From NCBI GenBank assembly GCA_018105865.1, contig CM030837.1, positions 773,501 to 837,500 of the forward strand: 64,000 nucleotides of DNA, written 5' to 3'. Position 1 is the stretch's first letter. Each line of letters opens with the position of its first letter. The position numbers and the translations under genes were made by a program. Below, piece by piece: positions 48,422 through 64,000 of the stretch. This DNA is from Metaphire vulgaris (lineage: Eukaryota; Annelida; Clitellata; Crassiclitellata; Megascolecidae). Under the pieces are notes generated by a model. The model was given only the letters and a program-made list of their open reading frames with translations, searched no databases and was not told where the DNA came from.

Positions 48422-51400
48422 ATGATGGAAGCGACACTGAAGACGACGAATATGTATTTCTCTTTGCTGACCGTTGCCATTTCACGTAAGTATACTATGT
48501 GAATCTTTTGTTCGCATTATTTGAAGCAGCAGCTTAACTACGCCCCAGCAATTACGGACAGGAAAGCTTTGACAGTGTCCAAGTTACTTTGCTTTCTGCC
48601 GGGGATTGAGCAAACAAACATTCTAAGCTTTTTGAAAATATGTCTAGGAAGAGTTCATTATATTATTTGAGCACGAAAAATCTTGCATCGTCTGTTAATC
48701 TGTATCGCTGATGTGTGGAGATTAAAATAAAACGTATCTGTGGAGGCCACCAGTTTCTACATATACTTTAAATTCTGTATCTACCAATCACGGCAGCCTC
48801 TATAAGTCTCTGTATGAGCTATTAATTATATGACGGAAAAGATTAACGCTCAGGCTAACGAAGGAGACAGTCTGTTACTGCCAAAATTCAAGCGTTCCAG
48901 CCGTTTTTAGACTTTCTTTTAAAAATGCCACATGGAGTAGAAGGGCATCAGCTGCCTGAGTTGATCGGCTGCCCTGGTTCCATCTTGGCTCTAGTTACGC
49001 CACTGATTTAAAAACTGTAACATTTATATATTGCAGCTGCGTTAAACAACAACGCCCTGCCTGAGAGCTGGCGTAATTTGTTAATTTTAATTATTTCACA
49101 ATCTGCTTTAGAAATAAATTATAGAACGAAATGGGCGAGTGTTTTGCTATGGTAGTTGTTGGTTCATCTAAAGATTCGTCTGTCAAGAGACGATAGACGT
49201 TTAACCTTACACCTGTTGTCCTCACTTGTTTGTTATACCTAAAACTGCTTCTGTTAGGCGAGCATCAGTTAACTTCTGTAGCGCCATTTTAGTATTGCAC
49301 TTGACATCAGTCGATGTTCGCTCCTTGAGACTCTTGGATCACTTGAGATGTGCTCAAGTAATTCGTTTTCTACTTATTTTAGATCAAAACAGGGAAAATA
49401 GAAGTGTTTAGTGATTTTCACTCAGATTAGCGCCTCCTAAGACAATTAAATCAATCAAGCCACGCACTCAATTGTTCAAATTATTTCACAAAAATCATAT
49501 ATTTTGGACATCTAAAGACAACCGTTGTCCAAATTATACAACACAATACAATAGTTTGGGATTGAACTGTCCGTAATGCTTGAAAATACTATGCTAATTG
49601 AAGTGTCTTTATATATTTCATATTTTAGAATTTATGCTAAAATCGATACGTGGCATTTAGCAAGCGTAATTCTGCCCTGTTGTAGACGACAGGGCATATT
49701 CTGCAGCCGCTGCGCAGATATGCGTGACAATAGCCCATGCATGATCATTCTGGTGCATGACCGAGAGGCAGAGAGCCTCAGGGGAAAAGGAAAACTCCTT
49801 TATGTTTCTATGAGACGATTGACTCGACTAGTAGCGCTGTGTTCGCCTAGAGCAGTTGTCGGGAATAGTACGTCCTTTTGGTTTAAAGCATACAATGGAA
49901 GTGAATGTAACCTGACTGCTATATACTGTGTCAAATGTGAATGGGCGAAAACGCCTGGTATTTCTCTGACTCAAACTGGGGACCGTACATTGATGCGCAT
50001 GTCACAAATAGAAAGCCATTAAAGCCGCACTGCTACGGGGATAGCTGTGGCGGGTTTTGGAAATATGCTCACATCTCACCGGTTACGTATGAATCACAAA
50101 GCCGTCAATATGTTTTTACGGCTGAATCGTGAATCAGTCGTGAATCTTCTGCTGATTCATCCAAGCGAGAAATAACCGAGTCCGTGCGACGATTGAATCC
50201 GTGTTTCGTGCAGACTGTGCTTCGTGTCTTCTCTTTGTTGCGTTTTGGGGCTAAAATATTTTGCGCGTTGTCCGATCTTGCATTTTCAAAACGATGAATA
50301 TCGTGTTGAGATTTACCGTGAGACCAGGTCCTAGCCAAGAAGGGCATACAGGTCTCAAGGACGGCCCTTTGAAATGCTTGAGGTGTTTAAAAGAGTTTGC
50401 TGTTCCCGACAATGTCTGCAGAATATGCACTGTAGTTGACAGCAGGCGAGAATTACACTTACTAAATGCCACGTATCAATTTTAGCATGCAATTCTAAAA
50501 TATGAAATATATAAAAAGAAAATGGAATGCAAGAGTCATTACAGACAAATAGTTCTCTACTCCTGCTTCTCCACTTAGTGTCTCCTTGTTAACGTTGAAA
50601 ACTGCATACTCGTTTGCATAATTATGTCTTTGAAACTATTCATTACATACTCTTTTGAATTGTAACAGCATCGATATTTTTGTTTTGATACTAATAAAAC
50701 GATTGATTGAACATGAATTGAACAATTTTTGCAGATAAGATTTTTTGCCTTCAGATGCGATGATGCGATTTTAAGACACTTTGATTGATTTATGTAATTC
50801 CCTAGTAAAATCTTTACCACACGCAACTTGGTAAGGCAAAATAATAAACATGTTATTATTAAGCTCTTACTCATTTGGAAGAAACATTCATTGTACATTT
50901 CATTTGAATCCATGGGTTGAATACGCCTCTGTGAATAATCAGAATAGCAATTTCTGTGTTGTTGTTGTTAATAGTTCTCTATGCAAACGCCCAACCGACC
51001 ATAACAGCAACGTGTCAGATTGATTCACTGCACGCAACAAACAAAACCGTTTCTGGTCTTCTAGTGCTTTCGCAGCCGGTAAGCATTTCGTCAGCAGTAA
51101 ACAGCAAACCGTAAAATAGCATATGACGAAGCCACATGTGGGGTAAAGGTCTACTCGTGCGGAGCTATGTGCAGAACAGTTTGAGTTGATTTTAGGCAGC
51201 TACATCACTAAATGTTCTAGAAAAATAGCGCACGTATGCTTTCAATATCTGACCCATTTTAAAAATTGAACAGCAATTCGACGTCAATTGTTATTCATAG
51301 TGTGGCACTAGTTGTTTCTCAGTGTGCGGCCCTAAGCTCTGGAATTCAATACCAACAGTCATCAGTCTTCGTATAACTAACAATTTATCATCTTTCATAT

Positions 51401-51936
51401 CTGGTCTTAAAAGACATCTGTTTGACTTGACTTATCCCCCTTAGATTGCTCTCCCGCCGTTTCGGACCGATCTTCTGGCTTGACCTGGCTCTAATGCTAT
51501 TTGGATTTGGTGCGCCATCGGCTGATGCCCTGGGCATTATGATAGTGGCGCTATAGAAGTTGATTGATTGATATCGACTTTATGACGAAACCATTAGTTT
51601 TCAATAGAATTAACAGCTCATACTAAGTCCGACATGCTATGCACTCGACTCTGGTGAACGCTGTCAATATTTCTTCGTAAATGTTTGTGTATTCAAAAAA
51701 GGCCAATGGCGGAAATACGAGTATCACCGGCAATCTGACCGGATTCACTTGGTCAGGACTTCATGGATTTCACGTCCATCAGTATGGAAACCTAAGCAAC
51801 CAGTGTATTGGCGCAGGCGCTCACTACAATCCCTACAACAAAACGCACGGAGCTCAAAATGACACGGAAAGGTAAACGAAGACATAATATATGACGCTTC
51901 TAATTCACTTGATTTCAACAGAGAAATGTTATGCAG

Positions 51937-51992
<56 letters not shown>

Positions 51993-54685
51993 TATAGCAT
52001 GGTTTAAGGTGGTTCAGAAGGGTCTGGTATGCACTGTATGAGAACCACTGTTGTACCCATAAAAATCTAGTACTGAGGTTTGTTTTGAAATCATTTACAA
52101 TCGTAGCCATTGTTATCTTCTAGTCCAATTCATTCCATCTGTCCAACACTCTTGCACTAAAAAAGTGTTGTTTGCATCTCCCAGCTCGTTTCTTAAACAG
52201 TTTCCTATTGTGTCCTCTGGTTTCCTCATACTGCTTTGTTGTAAAAAAAACCTTTTATCTTGACATTTCCACTTTGTTTCTTAGAATTTTGTATGTCTCA
52301 ATTAAATCCCCTCTCGCTCTTCTTTTTTACCAAGGTTGTCAACACACAGACAGTGTTTTAGCCTTTCTAGCTCATAGGTTAATCTCTGAAACCCTGTGAA
52401 CATCTTTGTTGCTCTGTGTTGCACTCTTTCCAAAGTCTCTACGTCTAAAAACTCAATGTCCAGGTGTGTGTGTGTGTGTGTTGAATTTCAATAGCTGTCA
52501 AATTATTTGAAATTTTCGATACCTCATCCCTATTATTGTCTAATAGAGCCTTAAGATGCATCTTCTGAGTGAGATTGTTATGGTAAACAGCCTACGATCT
52601 GCCCTGTGTATAGGCCCATAGACCTGTGAAAGGAATGTATTGCAATCATAGACAGGCATGCCCACGAATTGAAAACCTTTTCGCAGATGCATTCTTTTGC
52701 CTTCAGATGCGATTGTAAGACACCTTTTGCCGACACGAAACTGCCATATTGCCTTTTAAAATTGATCGGAATACGGCTTTATTCATTTATGCAGACACCT
52801 TGGAGACTTGGGGAATGTTTATTCCGACGGCAACACGAACTCTTACGTTAATATCATCGACAGCATGATTCAACTCCAAGGAAAGGACAGTGTCGTAGGA
52901 CGCTCCATTGTCGTAAGTGAAGCGTTCATTCAACCAATTATTACCCGGAATTTCAATACTCAACATGTCTTAGATCTTAACCTCTGTGTGACCTTTTTTC
53001 AGTACACAGCGCACCAAATAAAAATTTGGAGTTGCAAGATTTAAAATCAGATTGTGTGATCTAGGCAAATTCTAGCTAAATAAATCAATAAAAAATGCCC
53101 ATGCATAACCTTCTTCAAATATGTTTCACTATTGACGTTAAACTAAGGGGCTGCCCGTTAAATATGTGAACAATTTTGGGGTAATTTTTGACCCTTCACT
53201 CCCTGCCAACAACTGCCACACTTTAAGTGACCCCACTATAATTATGTTAAAAACTTTTGAACTCCCCTTAATATCAGTGACGGGTCCCCTAAAAAGTTTA
53301 GAAGGTTATTATTTCTTACGGCGATGACCGTTTCACTTTTCTTGCACATCAAGTGTCATAATGTGGTGACGATGATTTTTGCTTGTCAGGTTTTTTCCGT
53401 TGTAATAAATAGTAATCCACGATTGTATTTTGTTGATTATTTGTAAAAAATGAAACTGTTGACATCAACTTCTCTCGACCCCTCCTCCCTCCTGTCAGCA
53501 ACTGTCAAATTGTTTCAAACCCCTCCCAGGGCCGCCGAGAGAAATTCCGGGCCCCGGTACAAAAAAAAATTGTGGGCCATGAAAAAAATTATCAAATAGT
53601 CTCCGAAAAACCTGACGAGCAAACAAAACTTTTACTACTCTCCAAAATGGTCTGACAAGCAAAAAATCTTTTTCACTTATATTAATACATTATTATCACC
53701 GGCCGCGGGCCCCTAAAACCTCCATGGGCCTCGGTAAAATGTACCGGCTGCACTCCACTCTCCTCAGGCCTGAACCCTCCCATATTTTGTTGACGTAATT
53801 AATGGACGGTCCCTACTGATAAAAGGAAGTGTTCACCGTAAGGTTTTAAGTTCGGCGCCTAGGTAGCGGGAAAGCAGCGCACGCAAGCGAAATCATACCA
53901 TAGACCTACATCTAGTAATTATAGGTTTTCGTTGCCTTAACCAGACCCGCATTTTCCTTCGCAGCTTCACGCTGCTACTCATTAAATTTTATCTACGCCA
54001 GGCTGGAGAGTTCGACGACTCGACCCCATGGCAGGACAGTCACCCACCCCTTCCACGAACGGCGCTTCGCTTGGCTTTGCTTCACTTTGGCGTTCCAATA
54101 GTAACTAAACCGGTCGCACAACGCCAAATAGACCGCTGATAGACAAACACGAAATTTTGACATCTGACAATACTCTCTTGAATTTAGAGAAGTCAACCAG
54201 AGGCGCTATACCAAGGCCTACTACAGGGTGGCGCAAATAAACCGGACTATATTAAATGCAAACCTAAATGTGACTAGTCTGGTTTTCTTGCGCCACCCTG
54301 TATTATTATTATTTTTTATTAAAGTGAAGTATTCTGAAATGGTCTGCAGTGTTTTTCTTTATCAATCATATTCTCTGTTTTTACTCTCCGTTAATGCGCT
54401 AAACTTGAGAATTTCGATCATTTCCAGGTTCATGCTAATGAGGATGATCTCGGAAAAGGAAATAGTAACGATAGCAAGACTACCGGAAATTCTGGATACA
54501 GAATCGGTTGCTGCGTAATAACCCTCAATCAAACAACTGTATCATCGACTGTTCCACCTGTTGCACCTACAACAACCTCACGGGGCTCGCCGGTATCTGA
54601 TCGACCTCTGGCGACTGTCCTTGTCCTTTGCCTCGTTGCTGTTCTGTCGATCCAGAAGCTGGTTCAAGGTCGAATGAACAGTTAA
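48422..54685 (+). CDS. Secreted/membrane-anchored Cu/Zn superoxide dismutase (237 aa)
   Basis: Converts superoxide to hydrogen peroxide and oxygen. Five exons join in frame: 48422-48485, 50975-51078, 51702-51871, 52795-52912, 54428-54685. The first two give a signal peptide ([18 protein letters not shown]) and the first strand (PTITATCQI). Copper and zinc ligands are all visible: [28 protein letters not shown] and [12 protein letters not shown]. The disulphide pair (NQC, GCCVI) and the active-site Arg (SGYRIGCC) are present. After the catalytic domain comes a Thr/Pro-rich stretch ([20 protein letters not shown]) and a hydrophobic segment [14 protein letters not shown] followed by [10 protein letters not shown]. 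That suggests a membrane anchor or GPI signal rather than a freely secreted enzyme. ATGs occur at 48422, 48425 and 48452; the third would leave a more usual-length signal peptide. Confidence 0.9.
49590..50512. mobile_element. Foldback element with about 110-bp inverted repeats
   Basis: TTTATATATTTCATATTTTA at the left is inverted at the right (CTAAAATATGAAATATATAA near 50495), and the match continues through GATACGTGGCATTTAG and CATATTCTGCAG for about 110 bp on each side. The interior is GC-richer. The 148-codon frame at 49576-50022 crosses the left terminus and shows no recognisable domain, so I do not call it a gene. It lies in SOD intron 1. Confidence 0.75.
51318..51576 (+). mobile_element. 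L2/CR1-like LINE 3' end
   Basis: Plus strand [20 protein letters not shown] and [15 protein letters not shown] is the C-terminal signature of CR1/L2-type reverse transcriptases (FGPK-WN-LP--IR, FK--LK-HLF). It is followed by a 3' UTR ending GCGCTATAGAAGTTGATTGAT. The source family of the fragment found in all three receptor copies. Confidence 0.75.
51935..52085. repeat. (TAA)n plus GTGGTT short repeat
   Basis: (TAA)n at 51938-51993 is followed by AGCATGGTTTAAGGTGGTTC and GTATGAGAACCACTGTTG. It is one of a family also found near 3075, 31970, 35830, 54770, 57150, 58500 and 63290. Confidence 0.6.
53149..53813. mobile_element. Larger relative of the 7201 MITE
   Basis: GGGGCTGCCCGTTAAATATG at the left, and TTGTTGACGTAATTAATGGA followed by CGGTCCC at the right, correspond to the 7201-7607 termini. 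The centre holds a GGGCCGCCGAGAGAAATTCC segment that may be a second nested element. It lies in SOD intron 4. Confidence 0.65.
53855..54055 (-). mobile_element. Decayed SINE with 5S-like head
   Basis: On the minus strand GGGTGGGTGACTGTCCTGCC and GGGGTCGAGTCGTCGAAC correspond to the end of the 5S-derived head at 47640-47875. The body GCTGCGAAGGAAAATGCGGG follows. It is truncated and diverged. Confidence 0.65.
54224..54300. mobile_element. 77-bp Tc1/mariner-type MITE, TA target
   Basis: CAGGGTGGCGCAAATAAACC at the left is inverted at the right (TCTTGCGCCACCCTG), and TA lies immediately outside both ends. TA duplication plus short inverted ends fits a mariner-derived MITE. It lies 127 bp upstream of the last SOD exon. 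Confidence 0.85.
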
Positions 54686-57148
54686 AATCCGAGAAGATGT
54701 CCGATGAAATCATAAGGACAGCTGGCCCATGGCCATTTTGATGTCTAACCTCGTTTTCCTTCTAAAAATTATAATAATAATAATAATGTGATTTTAAGTG
54801 GTTTAGGAGGCTAAGTAAACCTGTGTGAAAACCACTGCATCATCAACGCACAATTATTAGTGGATTCAATGTCAAGCATTTCTGCTAATTTTGTAGTTAG
54901 TTTTGTTTTTACTTTTCGCACAAATCTTAGCAATGATAGGAAACAGCTCGTATGTGGTCATCACGTGACTGAAGAAGTTCATATCTGAGTTCATGTTAGT
55001 TGTAGCCGCTAATTCGAACCAAGTTAGTTAATAGCGACCAATAATATTTTATCATTGTTGCTCGTGGGTCAGGATGATGTCTAGGGGGTGGGGGGGGGCA
55101 GCTGGGCGCGATCAAAGAGCTGCGTTCCACCGCCAGGGCTGATGGAAGCTGACACCCCCACAAGCACCGTCATGGCCTTTTCCCCTACTTACGCAACGAA
55201 TTTGTTATTTTAAAAGTGGCACCAACCTTGCTAGCTTAGCGGTTCATGAATGTGCCAGATATGTTCTAATTTTTTTTAATTCGTCAAATAGTTACTCTTT
55301 TTGCTATTTTATTGTTTAACTATCTAATTAATAACCCATTTGATTGGGAGTGATTGCGAGACATTTTAATTGACGTGTTTAACTCATTATTCATTCTTTT
55401 TATTCATTCTTTTTATTCATTCTTTTTATTGTGATTTTTATCCATAATATTGCGGACAATTGTCGCTCAATTTGATATTTATTTTTTGTAGCCAAATCTG
55501 CTGTTTTTGTGCTGAATTAGCCCAATCTTGCTTCATTTATTGTCTTCTTAATGTATAAAGAAATTTTGTGATAAATTAATCAGCCTGATAGACCTATTTT
55601 TGAGAGTGAGCTGTTATTAAGCTCACGAGTCACATAATGAGTCACGCGTGTTGAGTAAATATCTTGAAAGTGACGTGAAATTCCCGGAGCTGTTTCCCAT
55701 TGAATATAATCGGTTGCTTAGTATCAAGAGAAATGAATCTACGTTGCTCTAATACAATACTTAACGAATAACTACAGAGATATATTCCATTAAAAGTATG
55801 TTGTCATATTAATAAATAGCAAGAAGGTTTATGAGAAAGGCAGGCGAAGAGAACTATATTTTTAATATTGATTCTGCCTTCCGACAAATATAATAATATA
55901 ATAAAATCCGATCTAATGAAACATGTTACAAAGCTTAATGTTTTATTCTCTATACTGAGTTACACAGATTTTTTAATCTAAAAGTAATACATAAACGAGT
56001 TTTGGTGCGGCGGAGTAACTGATGGGGGAGAACAATTATTTCAACTTTAGCATCACCGACAACAGGGTATGCTGTTGATTTAACGTAACTTCAAAATTAA
56101 AACATTTCAACCCCTTTACCGTCCATTAAAATTTTTGATGCCATCACCGTGCCGGCCATTTATTTTTGGAAAAGTCCTTCAAAACCCAGTATTTAAATTT
56201 ACTATATCTCAGGTTATATGAAAGCTAAATAGACGAAGTATATACCATTGTTTAAACTTTTTATTGCTCTTTCTATCTGTGCAGAAAAAATTTTGAGGGT
56301 ACGGTCCATTCTACGGCCTATAATAGCACCTCCCCACATTTTTTCAAACCTCATCAGCTAAAATTTTTGAGTGGTAACCCCACATGGGTGAGCGGCACAG
56401 TTGTAAAAGAATGTCAGTGGAACAAAATAAATCAAAAAGTTTGAAAATCGGACAACATTTGTTAGTAATATACGAGTTGTATCCGGAGCACGACTGGTCT
56501 CAATCCAAATAGGGACAGGGCACCCCGTGCCTTCCCCGTGGCTACGCCAATGTTTTTCACTGGAGTGGTCGCAAATTTGAAACGGGATTTAATTTGCAGC
56601 GTCCAAAAATAGCGATAAGCCTCGAATTATAACCAGAAGAAGTCTCCAAATACCACCCAAGATTATTGCTTTGAATTAGACAGATCGTTGTCAAGGTAGC
56701 AATAGTTACGTTTCAAAACAAAGAGTGTTCGTATATTGTATCGATATCTGTGACGTCATAATGTCTTGCGTCGATTCTGGATAATACGTTGCCAGGAGCA
56801 ACGCATAGAGACAACATTATGCGGAGAGTTTTTCTGATGAAACGAGGATGATATCAGCTCCAAAATCGTTGATATTATTGCTGACTGGTTATTATTGTCA
56901 ATTGTGTTGCGCGTGGATTGCAGCAGTTACAGAGATCCCATTTTGTTTTGTTACAATATGTCGGATTAATTTGCAGTGTTATATTAAAGATGAGAGGAGG
57001 TTATTCTTTGTCAGATGATGACTTTGCAAAAATCTTAAATATTGTGAGTACCTATGAGTTTTCTTAAGAATTCACTGTTTTTATGCAGAGTTTGAACAGA
57101 GCTAACTCCTTACTGGCGTTGAACACATTTCTCTTTGAAACATATTGT

Positions 57149-57218
<70 letters not shown>

Positions 57219-57418
57219 TTTTAAGTGGTTTAGGAGGCTAAGCAAGAAGGTGGAAACTTTGAAGAAAAAAATTGACCTAGTTTTGTAAATGCATCTATGT
57301 GAAAATGCCTCGGCAGGACGAGTTTTTAGAATTCTTTTATAGAATTTCTATAACGAATTTCCTAGAGCTTCGCGTTACACTGAAGATTTTCTATTTCCAC
57401 TACTTGTCTTCTAGCGAA
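54686..57418. other. Spacer between the SOD and ACSBG-like genes
   Basis: No gene is recognised. Contents: (TAA)n with GATTTTAAGTGGTTTAGGAG at 54770-54835; a G-rich run at 55082-55105; (TTATTCATTC)n at 55385-55430; the dispersed repeat shared with 36885-37330 at 56105-56485; a (TAA)n-GTGGTTTAGGAG unit at 57150-57243. A short open exon-like segment at 56990-57043 (MRGGYSLSDDDFAKILNI then GTGAGT) is in the wrong phase for the next gene. Confidence 0.5.

Positions 57419-64000
<6,582 letters not shown>

Noticed and set aside
49576..50022. 148-codon ORF as a gene
   Set aside because: It starts within one terminus of an inverted-repeat element, lies in SOD intron 1, and shows no domain or splice context.
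56990..57043. First exon of the ACSBG-like gene (MRGGYSLSDDDFAKILNI then GTGAGT)
   Set aside because: It ends in phase 0, which gives an immediate stop when joined to the acceptor at 57414; possibly a non-coding or unrelated exon.
57299..57418. Extended ACSBG start at the upstream ATG 57305
   Set aside because: The upstream part crosses a TTCTAG acceptor-like site and has uncharacteristic composition; the ATG at 57419 just after it is preferred.

Overview
The window is animal nuclear DNA: AT-rich, with spliceosomal introns, abundant microsatellites, tRNA-headed and 5S-headed SINEs, LINE 3' ends, and hAT and mariner MITEs. I cannot name the species. The intron sizes, the density of SINEs and MITEs and a fast-evolving acyl-CoA synthetase suggest a marine invertebrate. 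A tunicate or another invertebrate deuterostome is plausible but unproven.

Positions 1-47,000 are a receptor cluster. Three tandem plus-strand paralogues (copy 1 at 1652-8876, copy 2 at 12723-20203, copy 3 at 29801-46620) share one exon plan: signal peptide, three Ig-like domains (one exon each), transmembrane segment, two small cytoplasmic exons, and one large terminal exon encoding an NHL-type beta-propeller. All internal introns are phase 1. Copy 2 is open throughout (8 exons, 783 aa). Copy 1 has two frameshifts in the propeller and a mutated poly(A) hexamer. Copy 3 has a frameshift in Ig1 and a retroposon tail in a cytoplasmic exon, but its propeller ORF is intact and carries telomere-like CCCTAA repeats in frame. 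Copies 2 and 3 share a SINE that copy 1 lacks, so they are the younger pair. Homology between units reaches almost to the left edge, so further copies may lie outside.

Between copies 2 and 3, on the minus strand, lies a 7-exon gene (21981-26792, 512 aa) for a different receptor: three Ig domains, a transmembrane segment, and a tyrosine-rich tail with a spacing-correct ITAM-like motif (YSKL-x11-YAQL) plus YVEL and YTNI. Its first Ig domain resembles that of the NHL-tailed family. The locus therefore pairs propeller-tailed and ITAM-like-tailed receptors, which is what a self/non-self recognition or immune receptor cluster would look like. This is the most interesting system in the window.

Positions 48,400-54,700 hold a 5-exon secreted or membrane-anchored Cu/Zn superoxide dismutase with all metal ligands and a hydrophobic C-terminal tail. 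Positions 57,400-64,000 hold the 5' part of an acyl-CoA synthetase of the bubblegum (ACSBG) type, with a divergent AMP-binding P-loop; it runs off the right edge.

The remainder is repeats, many datable because paralogous introns give the empty site. They include four hAT MITEs with 8-bp target duplications, a mariner MITE, two SINE classes (tRNA head and 5S head) sharing one body, degraded hAT, pogo and Tc1/mariner transposases, several LINE fragments, a 141-bp x4 tandem array that resembles the copy 2 upstream region in inverted orientation, and many microsatellites.
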